From Mycobacterium sp. 852002-51163_SCH5372311 (GTDB lineage: Bacteria; Actinomycetota; Actinomycetes; Mycobacteriales; Mycobacteriaceae), in contig NZ_LZIJ01000193.1 of assembly GCF_001667115.1 (NCBI RefSeq), positions 59,078-123,077 on the forward strand: a DNA stretch of 64,000 nucleotides. Reading direction: 5' to 3'. Below are positions 1 through 8,278 of this stretch, piece by piece; position 1 is the first letter of the stretch, and every line of letters starts with the position of its first letter. The position numbers and the translations under genes were made by a program. The notes under the pieces are model-generated. The model worked only from the letters and a program-made list of their open reading frames with translations. It was not told where the DNA came from and did no database searches.

Positions 1-347
1 TTCGACAACGCGCTGACCCCGTTTTCGGCATGCCGGCTCTCGGTCACCCGCGTGCCCTCGCCGTTCGGCTCGAGCTCATAGCTCCACACGGTGCGATTGG
101 CGTCGACCCGGAATGCCAGCTTCTTCTCCGGGATCACCTCGATCACGGTGGAGGTGGTGGGCCAGAAAAGTCGATTGCGGCGGTTGAAGTTCAGCGTGCG
201 GGTGCCTTGGCGAAGCGGACCGAAAGGCCGCATCCAGCGACATTGCGGGCTCCATTCCGGCATTCGCCGAAAATCCGAAATCAGCGCCCAGACTTTCGAT
301 GCCGGTGCGTCGATATCAACTTGCGCTTGTAGAAGTGGCGCTACCAC
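1..347 (-). CDS. SRPBCC / polyketide-cyclase-like protein (partial)
   Basis: The reading frame runs off the left edge, so only about 115 N-terminal residues are visible and the stop is missing. The GTG start at 347-345 follows a GGGAGGA ribosome binding site. The N-terminus (VDIDAPASKVWALISDF) is the typical opening of the START/SRPBCC fold: a beta strand, then a helix with a conserved V-W. Next come RMPEWSP and a strand-rich stretch ending in RVTESRHAENG. Family members bind hydrophobic ligands; no substrate can be named. It lies downstream of a small membrane protein gene on the same strand, 40 bp away. Confidence 0.75.
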   Translation of the reverse strand, partial: MVAPLLQAQVDIDAPASKVWALISDFRRMPEWSPQCRWMRPFGPLRQGTRTLNFNRRNRLFWPTTSTVIEVIPEKKLAFRVDANRTVWSYELEPNGEGTRVTESRHAENGVSALS

Positions 348-387
348 TGATCCTCCCGGATGCTTCGTTGGTGAATTGCCGTGCGGT

Positions 388-663
388 TTATTTCGGGTTA
401 AGAAAGGTTTCGAGTCCGGATTGCGCGCCGCGCGCGCCACGCCGGGCAGCGGCGAGTTGCCATAAAAAGATGCTCGTGCCGATCACTCCGGTTACCAGTC
501 CGGCCACTGTCAGCGGACGCCAACTCGCCAGCGCCGGCACCAGAAACGCCACGGCCGCCGCGATCAGCCAGCCCAGCACGCCGACCACAATGACCGGCCA
601 CACCGCGAGCAGTTTGGGCGGCAGTGGCGGCGGCTGAATGTTCTGATCACGTTCGACAGACAT
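388..663 (-). CDS. Small DUF2530 membrane protein (Rv0879c-like)
   Basis: The protein has 91 residues. A short proline-rich N-terminus (QPPPLPPK) is followed by two hydrophobic segments at about residues 19-42 and 51-70, and a basic tail with ARRGARG. This is the layout of the DUF2530 family of actinobacterial inner-membrane proteins, whose function is unknown. The ATG start is at 663-661; longer upstream extensions of the frame are arginine-rich and do not look like protein. It is divergent from the marR-type gene at 796, with 132 bp between them, as Rv0879c and Rv0880 are in M. tuberculosis. Confidence 0.8.
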   Translation of the reverse strand: MSVERDQNIQPPPLPPKLLAVWPVIVVGVLGWLIAAAVAFLVPALASWRPLTVAGLVTGVIGTSIFLWQLAAARRGARGAQSGLETFLNPK

Positions 664-772
664 CGCGACAAATCTAGCCCGGCGACGGCGACGGCCGTTT
701 CGCGGCCGACGAAATAGCACGTCGCGGTGAAATGGGGCGAAGTCCGTGGTTCCGGTTTTGGTGTTCTTTGTC

Positions 773-789
773 AGGTTCCGTTGTAACCT
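773..789. promoter_or_regulatory. Inverted repeat upstream of marR gene
   Basis: AGGTT and AACCT form a 5-bp inverted repeat separated by 7 bp. It ends 6 bp before the GTG start of the MarR-type gene. MarR proteins often repress themselves by binding such dyads next to the start. The assignment is inferred from position only. Confidence 0.35.
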
Positions 790-795
790 CGCGCT

Positions 796-1239
796 GTGCC
801 TGACAGCGATGCCCGCCTGGCCAGCGACTTGTCGTTGGCGGTTATGCGGCTGGCGCGGCAGCTGCGGTTCCGCAATGCGCAGTCGCCGGTGTCGCTGTCC
901 CAGCTGTCGGTGCTGACCACACTGGCCAACGAAGGGGCGATGACGCCCGGGGCGCTTGCACTTCGCGAACGAGTCCGGCCACCGTCGATGACCCGGGTGG
1001 TCGCCTCTTTGGCCGACATGGGTTTCGTGGACCGCACACCGCATCCCGTCGACGGCCGCCAGGTGCTGGTCTCGGTTTCCGAGGCGGGTGCCGAGCTGGT
1101 CAAGGCGGCGCGCCGCGCTCGCCAGGAGTGGCTGGCCGAGCGGCTCGCGACGCTGGACGACGACAAGCGTGACATCCTGCGCTGCGCCGCCGATCTGATG
1201 CTGGCCCTGGTGGATGACAGGGCCGACGGACGCCCGTGA
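796..1239 (+). CDS. MarR family transcriptional regulator (Rv0880-like)
   Basis: This 147-residue protein has the MarR winged-helix layout. An N-terminal dimerisation helix is followed by a helix-turn-helix at about residues 45-85 (SVLTTLANEGAMTPGALA, then RPPSMTRVVASLADMGFV). A wing follows with the characteristic D-G-R-Q-V-L-V-S-V turn. It starts with GTG. A dyad just upstream could be its own operator. Its stop overlaps the GTG start of the methyltransferase gene by 4 bp, so the two are probably translated together. Rv0880 sits in the same place in M. tuberculosis. The ligand is unknown. Confidence 0.88.
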   Translation: MPDSDARLASDLSLAVMRLARQLRFRNAQSPVSLSQLSVLTTLANEGAMTPGALALRERVRPPSMTRVVASLADMGFVDRTPHPVDGRQVLVSVSEAGAELVKAARRARQEWLAERLATLDDDKRDILRCAADLMLALVDDRADGRP

Positions 1240-2069
1240 GCGATGTCCCGGGCGTCTTCGAAATACTCGACATTGACGATCCCGACGATCCACGGCTCGA
1301 CGATTTCCGCGACCTGAACAGCGTCGACCGTCGTCCCGATCTGCCGACCGGCAAAGGGCTGGTGATCGCCGAGGGTGTGCTGGTGGTGCAGCGCATGCTG
1401 GCATCCCGGTTCGCCCCGTTCGCGTTGCTGGGCACCGACCGCAGACTGGCCGAACTTCACGACGACCTGGCCGCCGCCCAGGCGCCCTACTATCGCGTCT
1501 CCGCTGACGTCATGGCGCGGGTCGTCGGCTTCCACCTCAACCGTGGAGTGCTGGCCGCCGCGCGGCGGGCGCCGGAACCCGGCGTTGCCGAGGTAATAGC
1601 CGGCGCCCGTACCGTCGCGGTGCTCGAAGGCGTCAACGACCACGAGAACCTGGGCTCTATCTTCCGCAACGCCGCGGGACTGAGCGTGGACGCGGTGGTG
1701 TTCGGCAGCGGATGCGCCGATCCGCTCTACCGCCGCGCGGTCCGGGTGTCGATGGGGCACGCGTTGCTGGTGCCCTATGCGCGAGCTACCGACTGGCCCG
1801 TCGATCTGGTGAAGCTGAAACAAAGCGGCTTTCGGTTGCTGGCGATGACTCCGCACGGCGATGCGCGCCCGCTGGCCGAGGCGATGGCCGACGTCCGCGA
1901 CGAGCGGATTGCGGTGCTGGTGGGAGCGGAGGGGCCGGGACTGACGCCGGCCGCCCTGCGGCGCAGCGATGTGCGGGTGCGCATCCCGATGTCGCGGGGG
2001 ACCGACTCGCTCAACGTCGCGACGGCCGCGGCGTTGGCCTTCTACGAGCGAGTTAGGCTCGGCGTGTGA
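1236..2069 (+). CDS. TrmH/SpoU family RNA 2'-O-methyltransferase (Rv0881-like)
   Basis: The 277-residue protein has an N-terminal RNA-substrate-binding domain and a C-terminal SPOUT domain. SPOUT motif 1 is at about residues 138-146 (NLGSIFRNA), motif 2 is the GAEGPGL loop near residue 228, and motif 3 is IPMSRGTDSLNVATA near the end. These residues form the S-adenosylmethionine-binding trefoil knot and identify a ribose methyltransferase acting on rRNA or tRNA. The exact nucleotide target cannot be read from sequence. The start overlaps the marR stop, and the stop overlaps the start of the next gene, giving a three-gene operon. Confidence 0.9.
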   Translation: MSDVPGVFEILDIDDPDDPRLDDFRDLNSVDRRPDLPTGKGLVIAEGVLVVQRMLASRFAPFALLGTDRRLAELHDDLAAAQAPYYRVSADVMARVVGFHLNRGVLAAARRAPEPGVAEVIAGARTVAVLEGVNDHENLGSIFRNAAGLSVDAVVFGSGCADPLYRRAVRVSMGHALLVPYARATDWPVDLVKLKQSGFRLLAMTPHGDARPLAEAMADVRDERIAVLVGAEGPGLTPAALRRSDVRVRIPMSRGTDSLNVATAAALAFYERVRLGV

Positions 2070-2338
2070 CGGACCAATCCACGCCGTGGGCAACGGGTTT
2101 GACGGTGGCCGGTTTCGTGGCCGCGGTCATCGGAACCGCCGTGGTGGTGCTGAGCCTCGGACTGATACGGGTGCATGCGCTGCTGGCCGTTGGGCTCAAC
2201 ATCGTGGCGGTCGGGGGACTGGCGCCGACGGTGTGGGGCTGGCGGCGCACCCCGGTGCTGCGATGGTTCGTGCTGGGTGCGGGGGTGGGCGTCGCGACTG
2301 CGTGGCTGACGCTGCTGGCGATGACCGGGAGTAGCTAG
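2066..2338 (+). CDS. Small membrane protein (Rv0882-like)
   Basis: The protein has 90 residues and three hydrophobic segments, at about residues 10-32, 37-55 and 66-86. A basic loop with WGWRRTP lies between the second and third, consistent with an integral inner-membrane protein. No catalytic motif is visible. It begins with GTG overlapping the methyltransferase stop by 4 bp and is the third gene of that operon. Its stop overlaps the end of the convergent sepH gene by 4 bp. The position matches Rv0882 in M. tuberculosis. Function unknown. Confidence 0.8.
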   Translation: MTDQSTPWATGLTVAGFVAAVIGTAVVVLSLGLIRVHALLAVGLNIVAVGGLAPTVWGWRRTPVLRWFVLGAGVGVATAWLTLLAMTGSS

Positions 2339-3102
2339 CGCTGCCCGCTTGAGCGCACTCCGAGCAGCACGTCCTCCCAGGCCGGAACGGGGGGCTTGCC
2401 GCGTCGGCTGCTCGCCTGCTGCTGCGGCGGCGGGGCTTCCGCCGGCGTCGCCTCCGGCTCCTCGAAGGCTTCAAAGGCGATGTGGGAGACCGGCGCCAGC
2501 GGCCGCAGGGGCGCCTTGTAGTCCGGGTCGATCAGCTCACTGGCGGCATCGTCGATCGCGCTGACGGTCCCGCCGTGGGCGCCGGGGGTGAACCGGAAAT
2601 GGGCGCGGTTGTCCGACCTGCCCGCTTTCCACGTCAGCTGCACCGTCCAGCGACCGTCTTCGCTGCGCCACGCGTCCCAGCTGAGTCTGTCGGCCTGCAA
2701 GCCACGCGTCATCAGCGAGGCGGTGATGGTTTCCAGCAGTGTCAGCACCGATGGACCGTCGGCCAGCAGCGGGTGCGCGGCCGTCGCCAGCTCCGCGGCG
2801 CGAAAACGTTCCAGCAATACCGGGTTCGCAAACCGCCGAATCCGGTTGATATCCGATCCCGACGCCGCGGCTACCTGCTCGACGGATGCACCGGCGCGGA
2901 TGCGGGCCTGAATTTCCTTGGGGCTCAGCATGTTGGTGACTTCGATGTCGAGCTGCGGTTGTTCCGGCTGCGCCGGCTCGCCGTCGAGGGCCGCCCGCAG
3001 TCGGTCATCGGCCGGGAGCTTGAACCTTTCTGCGGGGTCATCCCCCTCGCAGATGATGCTTTTCCCGTCGGCATCGAGCCCGACCACTTTGAGTTCCCGC
3101 AT
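2335..3102 (-). CDS. sepH: Septation protein SepH (Rv0883c-like)
   Basis: This 255-residue protein opens with MRELKVVGLDADGKSIIC and contains a helix-turn-helix-like block at about residues 57-95 (MLSPKEIQARIRAGASV, then VAAASG). Both are hallmarks of the DUF3071/SepH family. In Streptomyces and mycobacteria SepH binds FtsZ and promotes filament assembly at division. A conserved W-R-SEDGRW-VQLTW region near residues 145-160 and a proline/glutamate-rich tail also fit. The ATG start is at 3102. It lies downstream of serC on the same strand with a 123-bp gap, as in M. tuberculosis. Confidence 0.9.
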   Translation of the reverse strand: MRELKVVGLDADGKSIICEGDDPAERFKLPADDRLRAALDGEPAQPEQPQLDIEVTNMLSPKEIQARIRAGASVEQVAAASGSDINRIRRFANPVLLERFRAAELATAAHPLLADGPSVLTLLETITASLMTRGLQADRLSWDAWRSEDGRWTVQLTWKAGRSDNRAHFRFTPGAHGGTVSAIDDAASELIDPDYKAPLRPLAPVSHIAFEAFEEPEATPAEAPPPQQQASSRRGKPPVPAWEDVLLGVRSSGQR

Positions 3103-3225
3103 GGCATCTCCTCGCAGGTTTCGTGCGGGTCAGCACGGACCTGTTAGCTGCGCACTCTAGTGCGACAAACGTCGTTGACCTCGGTGACACGCGGAGGCCT
3201 TGGACTCGGACCCGCGCTGCTCGGG

Positions 3226-4344
3226 CTAAAGCCGTTCGACCACCCAGTCGAGGCATTCGGTCAGCGCGCTGACGTCGTCGGGCTCGACGGCGGGGAACAT
3301 CGCCACCCGCAGCTGGTTGCGGCCGAGTTTGCGGTACGGCTCGGTGTCGACGATGCCGTTAGCCCGCAAAACCTTCGCGACGGCCGCGGCATCCACGTCG
3401 TCGGCGAAATCGATCGTGCCCACCACCTGCGACCGCAGCGCCGGGTCGGTGACGAATGGGGTGGTGTACGGCCGCTCCTGCGCCCACGAGTACAACCGCT
3501 GCGACGAGTCCGCCGTGCGCTTGACCGCCCACTGCAGGCCGCCGTTGCCCAGCATCCAGTCGAGTTGCTCGGCCAGCAGCGCCAGGGTGCCGATGGCCGG
3601 CGTGTTGTAGGTCTGGTTCTTCAGGCTGTTCTCGACGGCGATCGGCAGCGACAAGAAGTCGGGAACCCAGCGACCGGAACCCGCGATGGACTCGACACGG
3701 GCCAGCGCGGCGGGGCTCATGATCGCCAGCCACAGGCCGCCGTCGCTGGCGAAGTTCTTCTGCGGCGCGAAGTAGTACGCGTCGGTGTCGGCGATGTCGA
3801 CCGGCAGCCCACCGGCGCCGGAGGTCGCGTCGATGAGGATCAATGCGTCACCCGAACCCGCGGGGCGGCGCACCGGCACCGCGACCCCGGTCGACGTCTC
3901 GTTGTGCGCCCAGGCGATCGCGTCGACGGACGGATCACTCTGCGGATCCGGCGCGCTGCCCGGGTCCGCCTTGATGATCACTGGGTCACCGACGAAGGGG
4001 TTCTTGCTGACTGCGGAGGCGAACTTGGAGCTGAACTCGCCGTAGGCCAGGTGCAATGAGCGCTGATCGATCAGGCCGAATGCCGCGGCATCCCAGAAAG
4101 CGGTGGCACCGCCGTTGCCCAGGATTACCTCGTACCCATCCGGTATGGAGAACAGCTCGGCCAGCCCCGAGCGCACCCGACCCACCAGATTCTTCACCGG
4201 CACCTGCCGATGCGACGTGCCGAACAGTGCGGCAGCCGTGGTGGCCAGCGCCTGCAGTTGCTCGGGCCGGACCTTGGACGGACCCGACCCGAAGCGGCCG
4301 TCGCGCGGTTTGATGTCAGCGGGAATCTGGAGGGGCTCAGCCAT
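3226..4344 (-). CDS. serC: Phosphoserine aminotransferase
   Basis: SerC converts 3-phosphohydroxypyruvate and glutamate to phosphoserine and 2-oxoglutarate in serine synthesis. The 372-residue protein has the mycobacterial-type SerC sequence: KPRDGRFGSGPSKVR at the N-terminus, the LGNGGATAFWD cofactor loop near residue 80, IDATSGAGG near 175, and the PLP-binding lysine in PQKNFASDGG (about K196). Length and sequence fit the M. tuberculosis protein closely. I chose the ATG at 4344; a GTG two codons upstream is possible. Neither start has a strong ribosome binding site. Confidence 0.95.
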   Translation of the reverse strand: MAEPLQIPADIKPRDGRFGSGPSKVRPEQLQALATTAAALFGTSHRQVPVKNLVGRVRSGLAELFSIPDGYEVILGNGGATAFWDAAAFGLIDQRSLHLAYGEFSSKFASAVSKNPFVGDPVIIKADPGSAPDPQSDPSVDAIAWAHNETSTGVAVPVRRPAGSGDALILIDATSGAGGLPVDIADTDAYYFAPQKNFASDGGLWLAIMSPAALARVESIAGSGRWVPDFLSLPIAVENSLKNQTYNTPAIGTLALLAEQLDWMLGNGGLQWAVKRTADSSQRLYSWAQERPYTTPFVTDPALRSQVVGTIDFADDVDAAAVAKVLRANGIVDTEPYRKLGRNQLRVAMFPAVEPDDVSALTECLDWVVERL

Positions 4345-4443
4345 GGCCACCAGGGTAGTGAGCGGTCAAGAGGCCCCCGGGCAGCGGGCCGATTGGCTGA
4401 TCACGCAGCGCACCGGGGTGTGAGCTAGCCCACTTCACCAGAG

Positions 4444-4456
4444 TGACCACTGGTCA
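4444..4456. promoter_or_regulatory. Perfect dyad TGACCA-C-TGGTCA
   Basis: This perfect 13-bp palindrome lies in the 207-bp divergent region between serC and the AurF-type gene, about 95 bp upstream of the latter's start. Its form and position suggest an operator for a dimeric repressor. The regulator is not known. Confidence 0.4.
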
Positions 4457-4490
4457 GGCCACACTGCTCTGGCCGAGTCTGGTGAATTCG

Positions 4491-4507
4491 CGGTACCGCC
4501 GGTACCG
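4491..4507. promoter_or_regulatory. Two adjacent CGGTACCG palindromes
   Basis: Two copies of the 8-bp palindrome CGGTACCG are separated by one base, so they lie on almost the same face of the helix. They sit 45 bp upstream of the AurF-type start, in the region expected to hold the promoter. They may be cooperative protein-binding sites; this is inference from symmetry and position. Confidence 0.35.
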
Positions 4508-4551
4508 TCTTGGGTACACGTCCACACGTAAACCTCATTGGGGAGGGCTGA

Positions 4552-5577
4552 ATGGCCGGGACGCGAATGGTTCAGCGATGGCGCCGCAACATGGAGGTGC
4601 GCGACGACGCTGAGTACGTGGAGATGCTCGCCACACTGTCCGAGGGGTCTGTGCGGCGAAACTTCAACCCGTACACGGATATCGATTGGGAGTCACCGGA
4701 GTTCGAAGTCACCGAGAACGATCCTCGGTGGGTTCTCCCGGCGACCGACCCGTTGGGCCGTCATCCCTGGTATCAGGCACAGCCGCTGGAACGCCAGATC
4801 AAGATTGGCATGTGGCGGCAGGCCAACGTCGCCAAGGTTGGATTGCACTTCGAGTCCATCTTGATCCGCGGACTGATGAACTACACCTTCTGGGTGCCCA
4901 ACGGGTCGCCGGAATACCGGTACTGCCTGCACGAATCGGTTGAAGAGTGCAACCACACCATGATGTTCCAGGAGATGGTCAACCGCATCGGCGCCGATGT
5001 CCCGGGGATGCCGAGGCGGCTGCGCTGGATTTCGCCGCTGGTGCCGCTGGTGGCCGGACCGTTGCCGGTCGCGTTCTTCATCGGTGTGCTCGCCGGTGAG
5101 GAGCCCATCGACCACACCCAGAAGCAGGTGCTCAGGGAAGGCAAGTCGCTGCACCCGATCATGGAACGGGTGATGGCCATTCACGTGGCCGAAGAAGCAC
5201 GGCACATCTCGTTCGCCCATGAGTTCCTGCGCAGGCGCTTACCGCATCTGACGCGCAGGCAGCGATTCTGGGTTTCGCTGTACTTCCCGCTGACGATGCG
5301 GACGTTGTGCAATGCGATTTTGATTCCGCCCAAGTCGTTTTGGCAGGAGTTCGATATTCCGCGCTCGGTCAAGAAGGAGCTGTTCTTCCGGTCGCCGGAG
5401 TCGCGGAAGTGGTTGCGCGACATGTTCTCCGATGTCCGGATGTTGGCTTATGACACCGGGCTGATGGAGACTCGCTCGGCCCGGCTCATGTGGCGGATCT
5501 GCAAGATCAACGGCAAACCGTCGCGCTACCGCAGCGAGCCGCAGCGCCAGCACTTGGCCGCTGCGCCTGCCGCGTAA
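4552..5577 (+). CDS. AurF-like diiron oxygenase (Rv0885-like)
   Basis: The 341-residue protein carries a ferritin-like diiron ligand set: a Glu near residue 101 (HFESILIRG), E-E-C-N-H at 131-135, and H-V-A-E-E-A-R-H at 211-218. This spacing is that of the AurF/DUF3066 family, whose founding member oxidises p-aminobenzoate to the nitro compound. The mycobacterial substrate is not known. The ATG follows a GGGAGGG ribosome binding site. It precedes fprB by 31 bp on the same strand, and a ferredoxin reductase would be a sensible electron donor for a diiron enzyme; that pairing is inference. Confidence 0.85.
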   Translation: MAGTRMVQRWRRNMEVRDDAEYVEMLATLSEGSVRRNFNPYTDIDWESPEFEVTENDPRWVLPATDPLGRHPWYQAQPLERQIKIGMWRQANVAKVGLHFESILIRGLMNYTFWVPNGSPEYRYCLHESVEECNHTMMFQEMVNRIGADVPGMPRRLRWISPLVPLVAGPLPVAFFIGVLAGEEPIDHTQKQVLREGKSLHPIMERVMAIHVAEEARHISFAHEFLRRRLPHLTRRQRFWVSLYFPLTMRTLCNAILIPPKSFWQEFDIPRSVKKELFFRSPESRKWLRDMFSDVRMLAYDTGLMETRSARLMWRICKINGKPSRYRSEPQRQHLAAAPAA

Positions 5578-5608
5578 CTCGGCGAGCTCTTCACAGGTCT
5601 AGCTGCTG

Positions 5609-7306
5609 ATGCCGCACGTTATTACTCAGTCGTGCTGCAATGACGGGTCTTGCGTATTCGCGTGTCCGGTCAATTGCATCCACCCGTCTCCGGACGAGCC
5701 CGGGTTCGCTACGTCGGAGATGCTGTATATCGATCCGGTGGCCTGCGTGGACTGCGGTGCCTGTGTGAGTGCCTGCCCGGTCGGCGCGATCGCACCCGAC
5801 ATCAAGCTGGAGGCCAAGCAACTGCCGTTCGTTGAGATCAACGCGTCGTTCTATCCGGACCGGCCCGCCGACGTGAAACTGCCGCCGACGTCGAAGCTGG
5901 CCCCGGTGATCCCGGCCCCCGAGGTGCGGGCGCGCTCTCAGCCGCTGACAGTTGCCATCGTGGGGTCCGGACCGGCGGCGATGTATGCCGCCGACGAGCT
6001 GCTGGTCCAGCACGGAGTACGCGTCAACGTGTTCGAGAAGCTACCGACGCCCTACGGCTTGGTGCGTGCCGGAGTGGCCCCCGATCACCAGAGCACCAAG
6101 CGGGTCACCCGGCTTTTCGACCGGGTGGCCAGTCATCGCCGCTTCCGGTTCTATCTCAACGTCGAGATCGGCAAGCACCTGAGCCACGCCGAACTGCTGG
6201 CGCATCACCATGCCGTGCTGTATGCGGTCGGCGCACCCGACGACCGTCGGCTTGATATCGACGGAATGGGCTTGCCGGGCACGGGGACCGCCACCGAATT
6301 GGTCGCCTGGATCAACGGGCATCCCGAATTCGCCCATTTGCCAATCGATCTCAGCCACGAGCGGGTCGTGATCATCGGTAATGGCAACGTCGCCCTCGAC
6401 GTGGCCCGCGTGCTCACCGCGGATCCGGACGAACTGGCCCGCACCGACATCTCCGATCGCGCGCTGCAGGCGTTGCGCAACTCTGCGGTGCGCGAGGTGG
6501 TGATCGCCGCGAGGCGCGGGCCGGCCCACTCGGCGTTCACGTTGCCCGAGCTGATCGGGCTCACCGGCGCGTCCGACGTGGTGCTCGACACCGCCGACCA
6601 CGAGCTGGTCGCCCGGGATCTCGCGACCGTCTCCGACCCGCTGACCAAGAACAAGCTGGAGATCCTGAGCAAACTCGGCGACAGCTCAGCGCCGAGTTCG
6701 CGACCGCGCGTCCGGTTGGCGTATCAGCTCACCCCCGTGCAGGTCCTCGGGCCGCAGCGGGCAACCGGCGTCGAGTTCACCGTCACGGGTACCGAGCAGC
6801 GCCGCCAGCTCGGTACCGGCTTGGTGCTGACGTCAATTGGCTACCGCGGCAAGCCCATTCGCGATCTGCCGTTCGATGAAGCGGCGGCTGTCGTGCCCAA
6901 CGACGGCGGTCGTGTCGTCGACGCCGAATCCGGGCAGCCGGTACCGGGCGCTTACGTCGCCGGCTGGATCAAGCGCGGACCCACCGGCTTCATCGGAACC
7001 AACAAGTCCTGCTCGCTGCAAACCGTCCATAACCTGGTCGCCGACTTCAACGCCGGCAAGCTGGACGATCCGGGGGCCCGGCCCGCGGCGCTGGCCAAGT
7101 TGGTGCGGGCTCGTCAGCCCGACGTTCTGGACTCGACGGGATGGCATGCCATCGACGCCGCCGAGGTTGCGCGTGGCAGCGCCGACGGCCGCCCGCGCAA
7201 CAAGTTCACCGACGTCGACGACATGCTGGCCGCCGCGGCCGCCGCGCAGCCGGCGCCGTTACGACGCCGGCTAACCGCCCGACTGCGCGAACTGTCCGCG
7301 ACTTAG
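5609..7306 (+). CDS. fprB: Ferredoxin/ferredoxin-NADP reductase FprB
   Basis: The 565-residue protein fuses an N-terminal bacterial ferredoxin domain to an adrenodoxin-reductase-like FAD/NADPH module. Two cysteine clusters are visible: C9, C15, C19 and C23, then C46, C49, C52 and C56 (CVDCGACVSACP). The FAD motif GSGPAA is near residue 119, and a second dinucleotide motif (IGNGNVALDVAR) is near 255. The protein moves electrons between NADPH and ferredoxin. It matches Rv0886 in length and place. The gene follows the AurF-type gene and ends convergent with, and overlapping by 4 bp, the VOC gene. Confidence 0.93.
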   Translation: MPHVITQSCCNDGSCVFACPVNCIHPSPDEPGFATSEMLYIDPVACVDCGACVSACPVGAIAPDIKLEAKQLPFVEINASFYPDRPADVKLPPTSKLAPVIPAPEVRARSQPLTVAIVGSGPAAMYAADELLVQHGVRVNVFEKLPTPYGLVRAGVAPDHQSTKRVTRLFDRVASHRRFRFYLNVEIGKHLSHAELLAHHHAVLYAVGAPDDRRLDIDGMGLPGTGTATELVAWINGHPEFAHLPIDLSHERVVIIGNGNVALDVARVLTADPDELARTDISDRALQALRNSAVREVVIAARRGPAHSAFTLPELIGLTGASDVVLDTADHELVARDLATVSDPLTKNKLEILSKLGDSSAPSSRPRVRLAYQLTPVQVLGPQRATGVEFTVTGTEQRRQLGTGLVLTSIGYRGKPIRDLPFDEAAAVVPNDGGRVVDAESGQPVPGAYVAGWIKRGPTGFIGTNKSCSLQTVHNLVADFNAGKLDDPGARPAALAKLVRARQPDVLDSTGWHAIDAAEVARGSADGRPRNKFTDVDDMLAAAAAAQPAPLRRRLTARLRELSAT

Positions 7307-7770
7307 CTCGCTGAGCTGCCCGCCTGGGCGGCCATCGCTTCCTGGACCTCCTCCATGCTGAGCTCGCGCACCGGCTGGCCCAGCGACCATTGGTGTCCGA
7401 AGGGGTCGGCGACTATCCCGTAGCGGTCTCCCCAGAACTGGTCGTCCACCGGCATCACCACCGTGGCGCCCGCGTCCACCGCTCGCTGAAACTTGGCGTC
7501 CACGTCGGTGACGGTCAGATGGATGGTGACCGGCGTTCCGCCCAGTGACTTCGGGGTCATCGACTTGCCGCCACACATTTCCGGGAAGTCGTCGGCGAGC
7601 ATGACGAGGAAGCCGTTGATGCGCACCGCGGCGTGGACCAGTTTGCCCTCCGGGCCAGGAACTCGGCCCAACTCGACGGCATCGAAGGCCTTGACGTAGA
7701 AATCGATCGCTGCGGCGGCGTTGTCGACTACCAGGTGCGGGGAAAGAGCGGGCTCGACGTTGATCGCCAT
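7303..7770 (-). CDS. VOC (glyoxalase/PhnB-like) protein (Rv0887c-like)
   Basis: The 155-residue protein has a single VOC-superfamily unit. The strand-helix start is LSPHLVVDNAAAAIDFYVKAF, the middle is VTIHLTVTDVDAKFQRAVDAGATV, and the end is the PhnB-like signature DQFWGDRYGIVADPFGHQWSLG. PhnB-type VOC proteins have varied or unknown reactions, so no substrate is assigned. I start at the ATG at 7770, where homology begins; the frame stays open upstream only because it crosses the 20-bp repeat array. The last base pairs overlap fprB on the other strand. Confidence 0.85.
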   Translation of the reverse strand: MAINVEPALSPHLVVDNAAAAIDFYVKAFDAVELGRVPGPEGKLVHAAVRINGFLVMLADDFPEMCGGKSMTPKSLGGTPVTIHLTVTDVDAKFQRAVDAGATVVMPVDDQFWGDRYGIVADPFGHQWSLGQPVRELSMEEVQEAMAAQAGSSAS

Positions 7771-7910
7771 CGTGTTCTCCTTGCTGTCGGTATCCCGGAC
7801 CAGGCTTTGGCCCGGGCTCACGGTTATAGACCGCGCGCGCGATGAGAAGTCATCGCCACACCGGCATTCAACCGCGGGGTACCGACAAAAACTGGATGCG
7901 TGGGCCGGCC

Positions 7911-8110
7911 TTTGCGCGTGAAGTGACGGCGTTGCGCGTGAAGTGACGGCTCTGCGCGTGAAGCCATGGCTCTGCGCGTGAACTGACGGCTTTGCGCGTG
8001 AAGCCATGGCGGGATTCCGGCGATTCGTCCGCCCACGATTCACTGGCAACGCCCACGATTCACTGGCAACGCCCACGATTCACACGCGAAGCCCAGGATT
8101 CACGCTCGAA
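7911..8110. repeat. Ten-unit 20-bp repeat array with inverted halves
   Basis: The 200 bp divide exactly into ten 20-bp units. Units 1-5 (7911-8010) are variants of TTTGCGCGTGAAGTGACGGC, alternating between GTGACGGC- and GCCATGGC-type ends. Unit 6 is divergent. Units 7-10 (8031-8110) are variants of GCCCACGATTCACACGCGAA. The reverse complement of unit 9 matches unit 1 at 14 of 20 positions, so the two halves are the same family in opposite orientation with the period kept in phase. There are no unique spacers, so it is not a CRISPR array. Confidence 0.85.
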
Positions 8111-8215
8111 AGCCTAGGACAGCGAACTTGCCGTCGACACAACGGTAGTGCGGAGAATCGACGGCCCGCATGTTTCATGAGTCCCATCCGTCACCGAATC
8201 CGGCGTGTATGTCTT

Positions 8216-8278
8216 TTTGTCCACCTCCGAGCGACAACCGTTGCGCGGCAAGCCAATTGTCGCTCGAGGGTGGACAAA
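8216..8278. repeat. Long hairpin with 22-bp arms
   Basis: The arm TTTGTCCACCTCCGAGCGACAA (8216-8237, 22 nt) pairs with 8257-8278, with only two mismatched positions and a 19-nt loop. It lies 93 bp beyond the 3' end of citA, in the orientation to act as its terminator. There is no T-run, so this is inferred. It is unlike the GAGCAGACGC hairpin family elsewhere in the window. Confidence 0.7.

Noticed and set aside
7911..8110. Possible CRISPR array
   Set aside because: Units are contiguous 20-bp repeats without unique spacers, one half is inverted, and no cas genes are near.
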